Source: Uranotaenia lowii (lineage: Eukaryota; Arthropoda; Insecta; Diptera; Culicidae). From it: a DNA stretch of 64,000 nt. The notes under the pieces are model-generated. The model saw nothing but the letters and a program-made list of their open reading frames with translations. It was not told the origin of the DNA and did no database searches. The position numbers and the translations under genes were made by a program. This document shows positions 1-12,330 of the stretch, piece after piece. Positions within the stretch are counted from its first letter, which is position 1. Each line of letters begins with the position of its first letter. The DNA lies in NCBI RefSeq assembly GCF_029784155.1, contig NC_073692.1, positions 427,409,324-427,473,323 on the forward strand, given 5' to 3'.

Positions 1-426
1 TGTCATTTTTGTCATTTTTGTCATTTTTGTCATTTTTGTCATTTTTGTCATTTTTGTCATTTTTGTCATTTTTGTCATTTTTGTCATTTTTGTCATTTTT
101 GTCATTTTTGTCATTTTTGTCATTTTTGTCATTTTTGTCATTTTTGTCATTTTTGTCATTTTTGTCATTTTTGTCATTTTTGTCATTTTTGTCATTTTTG
201 TCATTTTTGTCATTTTTGTCATTTTTGTCATTTTTGTCATTTTTGTCATTTTTGTCATTTTTGTCATTTTTGTCATTTTTGTCATTTTTGTCATTTTTGT
301 CATTTTTGTCATTTTTGTCATTTTTGTCATTTTTGTCATATTTGTCATTTTTGTCATTTTTGTCATTTTTGTCATTTTTGTCATTTTTGTCATTTTTGTC
401 ATTTTTGTCATTTTTGTCATTTTTTT
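1..426. repeat. 9-bp satellite array, T-rich on + strand
   Basis: About 47 head-to-tail copies of the 9-mer TTTTTGTCA run from the first base of the window, so the array may extend further left. Only one clear variant unit is seen (near 338-342, an A in the T run). It is the reverse complement of the unit in the arrays at 14272 and 36506. The 9-bp period keeps reading frames open, so the poly-FLS open frame here is a by-product of the repeat and not a gene. Confidence 0.98.
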
Positions 427-2224
427 AATTTGTTGTTGACGATTTTCAACTATCGGCAGCAGATAAAATTGTGTAAAAGTAGATACTTCTCACCATGTAC
501 TCACTATACACAAAAATAAAAAAAAAGGCTTTTGACATTGTCAAGGCCTAGACATTTAAATTCATCGATGGTTGATGAAAAAGTGGCTCCAGAGATACTC
601 AAATGATTTTCCCCTGAAATTCCTATATATCGACTTGAAAGTCTTCAGGTTGAAGCAGAAACCATTTTTTTCAATTTTGTGATATCGGAAGACTTTCTTG
701 TAACTTCGGTTTGCCTAATTGCTTGAGCTATTGAATGATTCTCAAGCTATTGGAGGACGGTTACATTATATGTTGAAATTGAAATAATTTTGAATATTTT
801 TCTTGAAAAGACTTACTTTGTTGCAGTTAAAATCATGATAAAGCGTCCCTTATTAACTTCAGTAACTGAAGCTCAATGAACGTCGCCATGCCGTCATATT
901 TTCATTATTGTCAGCTCAACACCAATTTCAATCATTCGGTCCGCTCTTCGCAATTAAGGCTGTCATTTCTCGGCTATTTGACTGCGGGCTGATGGTTACA
1001 TAAATATAACAGGGAGGCCGTGCCGGAGTCAGAGTCATGTCCAACAGCAAAAAAAAAAAAGAAAACCAAAATGGTCCAGCCCATCTATCCAGCTTCTCTC
1101 AAACAGAGCGCGAAGGCGGGAGAAAATAAAAACAGGGAAAAACGATATGATGGGATGACGAAATGTTTGTTGTTTATGTTTGTCCCGTAACACCACCGCG
1201 TGGCAATAAAGTGAACGTCTCGGTCGGAATTTTTGGGAAGATTTTTCCTGCGTTTTTTAGTTGCTGCCGTTTTCTTCCTTTGAGCTTTTATTCTTCTGGG
1301 CGATGGCGGTTTCAAGGAGAAGCAAAAAAAAAGAAAGCTCACTAAACGGTTGAACGTGGCTAGTGGAACAACAAAAATCACCAAGCAACAAACATTACCG
1401 TTGATAAACTTTTTCATTAACTCAACTCGGTGTTAATTGGATTAACTCTGGAGCTGATCATTACTGCTGATGGAGCAAAGTGAAACGTCGAGACAACAGT
1501 TAGAAGAAGAAACAGATTTATAAGATAGGAACGTGCTCAGAAAAAAAAAACAAAGTTTCAAACGGACGCCTGCTCGAAGATTGTTTTACCTGATTCAATG
1601 GGGGAAGTTTTCGCATTTCCTTCCGCAACTTTGAAAGGATTTCCGTTCCTCGGAGGAAGCTCTTAACTGTACTAATGGGTCGGTATTTCACTAGTCAGAT
1701 CAGCGATTTAACAAAAGAGATTCAGTTAGAATCACTAGTTTTTTGTTAAGATTTTTTGAATCCATCACAACTGCAAGGTAAGATTTTAGTTTGGAAAATG
1801 TTTCAATCAGACACTTCTTCAGGGACCCTTTTTGATTCTGCTGTAACGTTTATTCTATAAACTAAATATTTTCAAATATATAAAGCGTCTAATGAGATTT
1901 TGTGTTGTCGCCTTAGGACGGAGTTTACTTATATTGGAGTAAAATCAAATCAAGTTGATATTTTTACAATTTTTTTCAATCAATCTTTCAATCTTTCAAC
2001 AAATCTTTCAAAACTTTTAATGGAGTTGTTCGACCACTTTGGTGTCTCCAGGTGGAAGTTGCATCATAAATCGGGCTATACAGTAATATTTTTTGCAGAA
2101 TATTTGGTGATGCAAACGGTATTTTTAGACACCATTTAAAGCTTATTTAAATTTTTTATGTTTAAAGTCATTATTAATTTTTTTTCAAATATTTTATTTG
2201 GAAATTTAATTTTATTTACGAAAA
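427..2224. other. Non-coding stretch, no gene recognised
   Basis: Mixed AT-rich sequence with short A and T runs. The overlapping open frames at 1085-1417 on both strands have no recognisable domain and low-complexity lysine-rich ends, so I do not call them. No terminal repeats were seen. It could be ordinary intergenic or intronic host DNA. Confidence 0.5.
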
Positions 2225-2375
2225 ATTCTAATCGAATTTAACTCGAAAAATAAAAATATTAGAAATCTGAAAAAATACGTGCGTTTTTAAGTCATAAAAA
2301 TGAACCAAATTTTCAATTTAAGGGAAGATCTGGAGACCCCTGGCGCAAATTGTCAGATAATAAAAAAAATCTGTA
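2225..2375 (+). mobile_element. Fragment of the same Tc1/mariner relic as 11440-12330
   Basis: The stretch around 2290-2365 (for example GACCCCTGGCGCAAATTGTC) matches the reverse complement of about 11990-12060, and weaker similarity continues left into the AT-rich subterminal part. It is therefore a 5' end fragment of the DD37E-like element annotated at 11440-12330, in the opposite orientation. It contains no usable coding sequence. Confidence 0.6.
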
Positions 2376-2743
2376 TTGTAAGTAAGTTGTAAATTGTACT
2401 GTTCTTTATCAAATGTTTATTTTAATTTCATATGTTCAAAACACAAACAAACGTTTTCATGTAAGCTTGTAGCTTAACTTCGCTTAGTTGACTACTCATA
2501 TTTACCTTAAATCATTGAACTTGAGGTGCTTAGATATGATCATCTAAATCGTCAGATAACATATTTCATTACACTTTGCTAAACACACGCACTTCGAATC
2601 CCATGATTCCTGGCGGGGCTAAGCATAACAAGTTCCACCTCGCCAATGGATGCTACTCTGTGATTGATCGAGGCCATCAGTTTTGTGCAAGGGCCAAAAG
2701 AATGGTACTTGGGATTAACAGTTCATTCATAATGCACAAAACT

Positions 2744-3540
2744 CAGTGTTCGGCATCGCTAACTGAAAAGTTAGCGGCGCTAATTAGATCGTTATCTCGC
2801 TCAAAGTTAGCGATCGCTAATTAAAACCGCTAAATATTGCTTAAAAGTTATCGATCTACAATAAAGCGCTAATCGCTAATCGATAGTAGTTTTGAAAAAG
2901 ATAAGCAAAACACAAATTTTGCAGCCATTTTTAATTTTAATATTGACTTGAAAATTTGTTGAATGATATCAATAGGTGCAGTTTTCGAAAAAAGGAAAAA
3001 AAATGAATCAATTTTTTTCAAAATGTTTACCAGTTTATTATTTTTTTTTACATCAGTTAATGCAAAGGTTCTCTTTAGGTAGATGTACGAAATAGTTTTT
3101 CATCTTTCTTGAAAATAATACTCAAAAGATTGATTGATTGATTGACTTATTTTGTTTTGAAAATTTCAATTTTTCACAACTTTTTCATCCCTTTTATGTT
3201 CAAAGAAGGCTTATGCTTAAGACATAAATTCAAGTGGAGACAATTCAAAAAGACGCTTATTCCTATAATTCCTGTCAAAATCAAGATCGAATAGCTTCAG
3301 AAATCAATCTCTAACGAAAGCTTAAATACCTGATCGGATTCAAAATTTTAAATCTGAATGATGCCGAATTTATCATTTTTAAATCTATGGCCAAATTACC
3401 ATTCAAAGAGGAGCTTAAAATTAACGGAACTTTATTATCCGCTAGCCAAAAAAAAAATATAGCGAGAAAATTATTTCGCTAACCGAAAGTTAGCGGACTA
3501 ATTAGCGATTAGCGGATTAGCGTTTTTGTGCCGGACACTG
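2744..3540. mobile_element. hAT-like MITE with GCTAA-rich ends
   Basis: The 797-bp element starts CAGTGTTCGGCA and ends with the reverse complement of CAGTGTCCGGCA. It is flanked by a perfect 8-bp duplication, ACAAAACT, at 2736-2743 and 3541-3548. An 8-bp duplication with CAG-type ends is the hallmark of the hAT superfamily. Both ends carry dense clusters of GCTAA and its complement within the first and last 100 bases or so, a plausible set of transposase-binding sites. The interior is AT-rich with no transposase, so it is non-autonomous. Confidence 0.9.
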
Positions 3541-3548
3541 ACAAAACT

Positions 3549-4130
3549 CATGCTCTCCCTTTGAAAATGATCAATAACGACGCCAACCATGTCTTAGTAT
3601 CAATGAGCAATGAAGGAAGGAATATTAGTAGGATACTTCATAGGATCAATTAACAACCTTTGTCCCTTTGTATTCCAAAGAATAATTTTGAAAATTTCCG
3701 AAACAAAGGTAAGTCAATAAAACCAACAATAGAAACCGCCTCTACGTCTGCGAATCTATATTTAAATATCCAAGGAAATGGTTGTGTCGATTTTTTCTGA
3801 AGGAAACTCCTATTTCTATCTTTGAGGCACTGATAAGAAGTTTTAAAGTAAAAATGTGTTAATTTTTTTCTTTAAATTAACTTGATTCCTAATTCTTGTT
3901 CCTGATACACTAATGTGTAAAGATACTTTAGAATAAAGATATTTTTATCATACTCCGAAGAATATTTATTAGGAGATATTTCAAAATATTTTTTTTTTTA
4001 TGGATGATGGAGCTCACCATTTTGTTTTTTCGTTATGTTGGTTGTGATAACTAAATAAGATCGTTTTTGGAAACTCGTCAATGCAATTCATTTCTTTTTC
4101 TCATTTTGATATCACGATTGCTCGGAGAAA
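3549..4130. other. Non-coding stretch
   Basis: AT-rich sequence without an open frame worth calling, terminal repeats or RNA-like folds. I see nothing specific in it. Confidence 0.4.
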
Positions 4131-4314
4131 ACAAATCAACAAAACAGTTGGTTATTCATGAACTTGATTTAACATGATTGAATTTGCAGAAATAAACTCA
4201 AAATGTAGAAAAATTTTCCATTTATTGTTTTCTTTTTATCTATTAGAATAAAGAAGTTATGAAGCATAGAAAAAAGTGGCCCATGATGCCCCACTCTCCC
4301 ATAAGTAATAAGAA
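4131..4314 (+). mobile_element. End fragment of the GGGAGAGTGGGG MITE family
   Basis: The segment ends AGTGGCCCATGATGCCCCAC followed by TCTCCCATA, matching the right end of the full-length element at 52733-53645. The preceding bases (AAGAAGTTATGAAGCA and the run before it) also match that copy. Only the right end is present here. Confidence 0.7.
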
Positions 4315-4344
4315 CATCAGAAAAGCAATCCAAATAAGTTTAGT

Positions 4345-4962
4345 ACCGTAAACAGGGGGAACATTGATCACTTTTTTAATTCATTTTCGAATATTTTGGA
4401 AAGGTATACTTTTTTGTAACACTAAAATTTTTCAAAATATTTACTGATGTAAGGAGTATAAAGTATGATCATTGATAGCAGAATGTACAAAAAACATTAG
4501 TGGCTATAACTAAATGTTTGTTACTAAGCCAGATTTCATGTTTCGGGGTTACTTTGATCACTATGGTTTTAACGTATCTCAACATTTTCAAAATTATTGT
4601 TTTGAGGTCAATTAACACAGAAGACTTAAAACATCAATTACAGTAATTTTTTGTTTTGACTCAATTTAATTTTTTACCTTTTTTTTCAAAACCAAATATA
4701 CTCAAAAGATGGATAATGTTGTTGCATACATTTAGGGGCAAAAATTGAAAACATTTCTCAATATTTTTTGGCCTCAAAAACAAATGAAGTTTTACCATCA
4801 TGCAATTCCCTAGGTTCTCCTCAGTTTGTTTGTTTTTATTGAAACTTAACCATTTGATAGGGTTTTTAGCCATTTGTTCTATACAAACTACTCATAGAAC
4901 ATGACCGTTTTTTAAATTATCCAAAAATGATCACAGAATGACCATAAAAATAACTTTGAAAC
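4345..4962. repeat. Probable decayed repeat beginning TACCGTAAACAGGGGGAAC
   Basis: The G-rich start (TACCGTAAACAGGGGGAAC) and the recurring words TTGATCAC and GGGGTTACTTTGATCAC look like the ends and interior of a MITE-type repeat. I could not find a convincing matching right end, so the limits are uncertain. No protein is encoded. Confidence 0.35.
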
Positions 4963-5420
4963 TATAGGGAAGAGTGGAGTATCATGAGCCACTTTTTTTT
5001 CTTTGCTTTATAGCTTTATTATAAAAGATGGAAAGAAAAAAATAAATGGAAAGCTTTTCTACATTTTTAAGGTATCATTAACCATTTTTGTTTATTTTTA
5101 TATACATGAATTTCCCGAGTCCTGGCTGTTTTAAAAATAGTTTTTTTTTGGATTTTGAAAAACTGTGGGGAAATGTGGGCCACCAAATACAAATTGATAA
5201 GATAACGTGCTAAGTTTATGACTTGACCCAAAACTGAAATATCATAATTCCTTTAGTTGTTTTAAAGCAATTTCAGATTAGAAAATAATAAAGAGAGTTG
5301 TGTATGATAGAATAGTTCCTGATTCCGGCTCGCGAACGTTTCGGCAAAATTCCTTATATTGGATTCATATTCGTCTCTATCGCATTGGAAAAAATGGACA
5401 AAACATGATTATCACAAAAT
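4963..5420 (-). mobile_element. Inverted fragment of the GGGAGAGTGGGG MITE family
   Basis: Starting at AGGGAAGAGTGGAGTATCAT this segment follows, as a reverse complement, the right half of the copies at 8981-11095 and 52733-53645. It includes the shared words for 'ACTGTGGGGAAATGTGGGCC' and 'CTCGCGAACGTTT'. It breaks off near 5420. The open frame at 5300-5509 lies mainly in this repeat and is not a gene. Confidence 0.7.
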
Positions 5421-7557
5421 GCGGCACTGCTTACTCTATCTTTAGCTGTGTGATTATTCCATTAATTCAATCCAATTCTAGTATAGGTACATTGAATAAT
5501 GAAAGCTGAACCAAATTGATATATTGATCACATCAAAAGGTGAAGTATCAATTACTAACAACATTTAAAGTGGGACACATTGATTGGTGTTTCTTCTTAA
5601 AACTTTACCTATCTTTTGTAAGTTTGATTGAAAACATGTCTCAAGAAACTGTAATTGAATCAAAATATTTGCCTATCGTTCGCCTATGATAAAAAAAATT
5701 GAAACAGCCACTCCACACATGTGACAAGAAGTATGAAGCTGTACATTTTTTTTTCCCGCGAACGCTTCAAATAATCCTCAAGTGATCCAATGCATGAACC
5801 GAAAAGTTTATTCTTCACCAACGACGAGCCGGCTCTCTCTATGAGAGTTTCTATTCAAACAATAAAAATACACAGCATAAAAAGAAAGATAGATAACACA
5901 ACTCAAACGGAAACTTTTTTTACGCCCAACACCCCACCGAAAATCGGGTATCGTTCATTTCACACGGCAAACATTTATTTTTCAACAATGCCTCCATCGT
6001 CCTTCGTCAACTTTACGCCGAAACTTTTGTGATAAAGAAACTTTATTTTCGTGGGAAAATCAATACCGCCTCAAACAATAGACGCAGCAGGTCTATGTAA
6101 ACAAATACTTTAATTCCAAACGTGAAAAACAACCACTTCAAAATGTCACCGGGACAAAAGTAGGCGAAGTTTGCAGAAATAAAATAAAAACTTTTAATTT
6201 CGCAAACCGGTTTTGCAATTGTTTCCCACCTACGAAGGGTAAATTACTGTCAATAGCGTTCATTTGTGCAAATTTCGCAACCATGGGCCGTGAAATTAAA
6301 ATTTTCGCAATGAGCTCAATAGCGGATGTCATTATTTGGCGCAGCCATTGACCAAGCCACCACATACCGTTAGTGGTGAAACGGATGAACGGACCCACAC
6401 ACACACATACACAAGCACACAAGCACAAGAAGGGACACTCCAGCATCCCGGAAACCGGATGACTGACTGCAGCAATGAATGTAGGGAGAAATAGCCACTG
6501 GTTTTGCCGCGCCTTTTCGTTTTTCAGCGTCACTTTCTCTGAATTAACGGTTGGTCTCTCAGTTAGTCTCCGTGTCATTGCCGGATTATATTAAAGCCCT
6601 TGGTTCATCCCACAGTCCTAACTAATAGCTAAGAAAAGAGGAGCAATGAACAAGCAAAACAAAAAACTGCCACCGGAAAGAGTAGCATTTAATAAGCGCA
6701 GCAGTAGTACCAGCAAAGTTGCATGAGAGCGTGATGATTTTGGAATTCAATTTCGATCGCACGCTTCCGTTCCGTTCATTTGATTCTTCCTACAACATCC
6801 CTTTCGAATGGATTTATTTGTTAATTATTGACTCGTTTGATAAACTTAAAGCAACATAAATGGGCAAATATGAAACATTTATCCTCAATACATTCTAAAG
6901 TTACCAAAACAAAATGAAAAAAATCGTGTGATTTCAGCCCTCGGTGTGCCTTAGCACACCTTCCAAAATAAATGGAATTTGCAAAATTTTTTTAAGCTTT
7001 TTGGCTTGTGATTAGGTCAGTTGCTTTCTGAGCCGATGTCCGTGAGTTCGAGCCCGAGAGTAAACATCGATCGAAGTTGTACCGGGTAAATTCTTCAATG
7101 ACTGTCCGCCAACTGCATCGTTGACAGCGAATGACATAAAGATGCTAAAACGACTATAATCAAAACAAAACAAAAATTTTTTTGTAGGTAAACATCCATT
7201 TAAAATGAGAATTGCATCTGGAGATGATTTCATCTTAAACTTGATATTTTAATTTGTTCATCAATATCTGAAATTTTTATTGTGTTTTTGTAACCATGGT
7301 TGGTCGGCTCCTCCCAAACAACAAAGAACCGAGAGAAAACAACACTGTTTTAAGTTAGGCTTCCGAGTGTAATCCTTTTTCGCTGATCGTTCTCCCCTCG
7401 TTATCCAAGTTTACACGAGTTATAAGCAATGATGCCAACTGTTTTTCAGAAATGTGTGGAAGATTTTGGAACAATGTCTAGAAAAATCTGAATAGCGAAC
7501 CTATAGTGATGACCTTTTTATTTTGGTTGCCAGATCGCAAAATTGCAGTCTAGGGAA
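5421..7557. other. Largely single-copy non-coding DNA
   Basis: From about 5700 to 6900 the sequence is less AT-biased, lacks terminal repeats and reads like host DNA. It includes a short (CA)n run near 6393-6430. A 146-codon minus-strand frame (6138-6578) crosses that microsatellite and has no recognisable domain, so I treat it as chance. The remainder is AT-rich with nothing recognised. Confidence 0.45.
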
Positions 7558-7559
7558 TA

Positions 7560-8324
7560 CCGTCAAACGGGGCATCATGCAAAAGCAGGGTTAGATGCAA
7601 CATTTGTATACCACAACACTCATTCAATTTACAAACTACAAACTTTATATTGCTTTCATTATCCTATACCAAGAAGTTGGTGTTAAAATATTTTTTAGAC
7701 AGTCACCAACTTTTTTTAAATAATTTTTTTTATAATTCACTTACCTGTCTGGGGCAAAATGCAACATAATGAAAATCAGAACTTAACCTTATAAATCTCG
7801 TTTCCATATGCTGGGATATGATTGTTTTGCATTATACGTTTCTTTACATTCAAATTTCATCCATCCCAAAATTTATTTTCATGATTAAGGCTAATAGAAT
7901 ATTTGTAGTATTTTTTTACCCCGAAATGTATGCAGCAAATTTACACTTTTTCCTTAAAAAACATTTTTGACAGAAAAATGTGAAATTTAAACAAATCAAA
8001 ACAAAAAATTACTGCAATTGGTGCTTTATGCGTTATGACGTCACAAATGTAACAAAAACTATAAATTTTCAAACTTATTCATTTGATTTTTCAATTATAA
8101 CAGAGTTTATTGCAACTTACCCCTTTTTCTTCGTAGGGTGAAAATCGTATGTTTTTGAAAATTTAAAAATAACTGGTAAAAGTAATAATTTTTTTTGACT
8201 ACGTCAATTTGGTGTACCATCAACCTTAAAACTTTTGATGTACAAGAGGTATGATTATCTGTAAGCATTAAGATTTTAGAAGCCATTTAAGTTGAAAAGT
8301 GTTGCATGTTGCCCCAGTTGACGG
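7560..8324. mobile_element. TA-flanked MITE, CCGTCAAACGGGGC family
   Basis: The ends are CCGTCAAACGGGGCATCATG and the reverse complement of CCGTCAACTGGGGCAACATG. They differ at three positions and are flanked by TA on both sides (7558-7559, 8325-8326), as expected for a Tc1/mariner-type MITE. The 765-bp interior is AT-rich and non-coding. Decayed relatives are present at 40062-40735 (inverted) and 51780-52160. Confidence 0.85.
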
Positions 8325-8980
8325 TAACACTCTTTACTTGATAATAATCATACATCCTTTACAGGCCCGTGCGAAGATCCGTCCATAGGGGGAGGGGGGT
8401 AGGGGAGGGGTTTTGAAATTCAAAATTGGCTAAAAATAATAACAATACGAAAAATACACAATATATTAGGAAATGGATTTCTTACATCATTTTCTTACTT
8501 ATAATTATCACATAAATTCAAAAAATAATAAATTTTACTGATAACTAAATCAAAAATTTTAAACCAAATTACATTGAAAGTTTCATATCAATGAAATTTT
8601 CAGAAAGTCATTAATAAAATTTTCAAAATGATGTTTCCTATTCTGAATAAGACAATTGCTTCAAATTAAAATGTAAGCAGTCTTGTTTTAAAATTAATTA
8701 AAATTAAAAATAATTTATTTATTATTCATCTTTATGTCCCCAGCAGTGGAGATCTTTTATCTCAGCTCTCTTCGCTGTAGTGTTTTGAATTTGAAAAAAA
8801 ATTAATCGCGATTTGAAATGTGAATTTTTAATTAGGAAAAAAATTAAAGGTTTATGTTTTTAGAAAACCAAAAATTCCTAATTGGGAAACATAGACAAAA
8901 TTATAAAAAATATTTATAAAAATTAAAAAATTATAACTTTACAACTCGGTAAATTTATTTAAAAATTGGAAAAAAAATTA

Positions 8981-11095
8981 GGGGTGAGTGGGGTACCGTG
9001 GGCCATGGGGAAACGCGGGCCACTCTAAATATCTCAGCTGTGAGTTGAGATAAAAATCTCAATCCAACAGTCATCGTAGTAGTTTTGCGTAAGCATGTTT
9101 TTCTATAAGTTGTTGACTTATGTACGCATCATATGCTTTTTTTATTTAACTAGCCTAGAAAAATGTACTTACATAATTAAACAAGCACCCACAAAATCGC
9201 ATCCGTGGGAGACCTAAACTGCCGCTGCCGGCAAGTCTGTCCCATATGCAAAAACAACGAACCGAGAAAAACGGCTTTTAAGATTTTTATAAACTTTCGT
9301 GGATTTCTCGGTTGAAACTTTACCTTTTCTACTTCTTTTTTCACAGATATTGAGATAATTGTTGTAGAATTTCGTCCAATGTGTTTTTGATTTGGAAGTT
9401 GTTGATGCGGAGGAGAAAATAATGATGGGACAGCCTTGCGAGTATACTTCGCATGCGGATTAAATATACCCGCAAAGCTGTCCCATATTTGGCATTTCGT
9501 TTGTCAGTTGATCATTTGATTCTCTCTATCTGCGCTGTATTATTCACTTTACTGGTTGTTTACTGATAAAAATAAGTTTGAAATGATGTTTATGACATGT
9601 TTAGATAGTCAAAGATTAAGAAAGTTTATCGTAAGAATTGAGTGGGTGTAAAATAAAATGAATAACAACGTTCCATGAATAAAACAACCTGTACCATCAT
9701 ATTATGGAAAGTTTTTCGGTCGATTATCTTTTTAGAAAGACTATAAATACCTTCAAATCAAATTAATGCTGAATCAGAAAAAGCAAAGTATCTTGGCTGC
9801 AAATATTTAATGAAAAAAATCAATTCAATATGTATGTATGGATTTCGTTTTTTGGCCGAGAGTGTTATACTCTATATCACCACTACGTACAATTCAATAT
9901 GACTTAAGCGTGTGCTAGCAGCAAGTAACAGCATGACAAAAACTCAAAAAATATGGCTTTGTAGCTGACTATTTTCCATGTTTTACAAAGAACAATTCAA
10001 TAAGCTTCATGCGAAATTAAAAAAAAAACAGTTTGATGGAATATACCCATAAGGCTAAACTTAGCATGTAAAAGTTATGGAGATTTTTATTTTTAACTTT
10101 ACTGAACTGTTTTATTTGGTCTAACTTTCGCAATTTCAATGAATGCTTATTTCGTCGCACACATTTACGAATATTTGTAAAATTAGACGAGCAATTTTGA
10201 AGCATTCTGTACAAATAGACATATGGGACAGCTTTGCAGGTATATTTCATATGGGACAGGCATGACTTGGTGTTTTTTCATATATGTTGAGAACAAAGTT
10301 ATGAAAGTTTTTAATCTAAATTGAAAAACTATCTGTATTTGAACGATTTTTGAGATAAACTGAAAAATGACGAAAATGCATATGGGACAGGCGGCAGTAA
10401 AGTACATTACAAAAATATGCTCGTACGCTTAAGATCTTAGTTTTGTCATGTTCTTTCACATGAAAAAGGAATTTTTGATAAAACATAAAAATGTCACACA
10501 AACGCAACCAATTTGCAAATCATAGCTAGTGGGAAATCGTGAGCCACATTTTGTGGGGTATTTTGGGCCACCTATATTTTAGTGTTTTAATACACATTCC
10601 GAACTTAAAATACGTTTTTCCTATCTGCAAAGTTTTCTTATTCCAAATGAAGATTTATGAAAAATATTTTGTCCATTTTTTCCGATGCGATAGAGACGAA
10701 CATAAATCCTATAAAAGGAACTTTAGCAAAACGTTCGCGAGCCAGCAATTAGGAACTATTCGATCATACACAACACTATTTTTTATTTTCTCATCTGAAA
10801 TTGCTTTAAAATAACTAAATGAATTATGATATTTCAGATTTGAGTCAACTCATAAGCTTTGCAAGTTATCTAGTCAATTTGGATTTGGTAGCCCACGTTT
10901 CCCCACAGTTTTTCAAAATTATACTTATTTTAAAACAGTCAGAACTCGGGAAATTAACGAATTTACAAAATATAAAAAATGCCTAATGGTATCTTAAAAA
11001 TGTAGAAAACCTTTCCATTTCTTTTTTTTTTTTTTTATCTTTTATAATAAAGCTATGAAGCACAGAAAAAAAGTAGCCCATGATACCAATTCAGC
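8981..11095. mobile_element. GGGAGAGTGGGG-family MITE, interrupted copy
   Basis: The left end (GTGAGTGGGGTACCGTGGGC) and the following 200 bases match 52733-52960. After about 10400 the sequence again tracks the 52.98-53.64 kb part of that element, up to a decayed right end near 11089. The roughly 1.2 kb between belongs to a second, nested element. Open frames across 10017-10814 fall inside these repeats and are not genes. Confidence 0.8.
9225..10400. mobile_element. Nested fold-back element with CTGTCCCATATG ends
   Basis: This insert interrupts the MITE at 8981-11095. Its outer ends read CTGTCCCATATGCA and, inverted, TGCATATGGGACAG, next to ACTGCCGC on the left and GCGGCAGT on the right. 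Inside, GGGACAG plus a CTTTGCGGGTATA-like word recurs in both orientations near 9428-9490 and 10218-10257, forming hairpins. No coding capacity is seen. The exact left end is unclear because about 11 extra bases sit between the two parts of the inverted repeat. Confidence 0.6.
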
Positions 11096-11439
11096 AGATT
11101 AACCATTTAAAAAGGATTTTTTTCAATAAACACGTCTTACTATTATAAAAGCTTGTTTTTAGAATTCAATTGACAACTCAAGAGAGAAGCATTTTGGTGC
11201 TTATATTTTAATGATTAATTTGGTAGATTTTAGCGTTCTAAACTCGAATAAAGCATGGATCACGCAAAATCTGGACGCATGAAATAAGATCTATCTCGGA
11301 GCTATGTAAACGAAATAAAAATGTTTTGTAATCAAAATGTAGGGTTTTTATTGTACTTCAAAGAAAAAGTAAAAAATTATTTGGATGTTGTTTTGAGGAA
11401 ATTTTGAACTTTTCGTCGAGAACCACTCATCATAATTCA

Positions 11440-12330
11440 CTGACCTCAGCGGTTATTTTGTCTCTTCATCTATGTTGCATCCCGAGTCGTCCTATCATTC
11501 TTCTTCATCTTCTGCTTGACAATTGCCCAAAATTTTTCGAAAGGGCGGAATTGAGGGCAGTTGGGTGGGTTGATGTCCTTTCCGACAAAATCCACCCGTT
11601 GACCCGATACCACTGTAGTACCTCTTTGCTGTAGTGGCAGCTTCCCAAATCTGACAAAAACTTTACTGGTCCTTTGTGAGATATAATGTACGAAAAATAA
11701 AACGTTTTTTAAGGCAGTCCTCCTTGTACATTTCGGAGTCCATGGTCTTGTTTTTCACAAAAAAAACGGGGGTTTTCGTCCGTCGCTGCAAATACCTTGC
11801 CAGATCATACACTTTCTTGCCAACTCTTCGGCAAAATCGAATTTGAACTTGGCGGGGACTTCACCTCGCCCAGTGGCATTGTAAAATTTTTGGCCAGGAA
11901 GACCACGTCGGGTTTTTGACGTGGGTGTCCAAAATTAATTTCCACCTCGCGGCTTCCATTACGTGTAACCTTTTGTGGGTATTTTTTTTACTATCTGACA
12001 TTTTGCGCCGGGGGTCTTCAGGTTTTCCCCAAAATTGAAAATTTGATTCATTTCTACGACTTAAAACACATGAATTTTTCTAGATTTCTAAAAATTTTAT
12101 TTTACGATTTAGATTTGGTAAGATTTTTTTGAAAACAAAATAAAACCGTTATTCAAAGCTTCATAATCCTTTTTTTTCACGGAAATCATAAAAAAATTAA
12201 CGGATAATCGAGACACTTGTACCACTGACCACAAGACATGACACTTAGAACAAAATCTCAACCATTTTCCGTCTAATTTTGTGTTGTCAGATTTTGCAGG
12301 TTCGCAATACCGACGGCAGATGGCGAACCT
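11440..12330 (-). pseudogene. Decayed Tc1/mariner transposase, DD37E-like
   Basis: Reading the minus strand, fragments of an IS630/Tc1/mariner transposase are visible. They include a motif around 11540-11600 (VDFVGKDINPPNCPQ, then RPFEKFWAIVKQK) that corresponds to the last catalytic region of the family, and around 11810-11850 a KCMIWQGICSDG segment typical of the strand before the second acidic residue. The NPPNCPQ-RPxE-FWA signature resembles mosquito DD37E elements (family knowledge). The frame is interrupted by stops and shifts and no start is evident, so it is dead. A second fragment of the same family lies at 2225-2375. The element ends were not fixed. Confidence 0.7.

Noticed and set aside
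6138..6578. 146-codon minus-strand frame
   Set aside because: It crosses a (CA)n run, has no recognised domain and no splice or start support.
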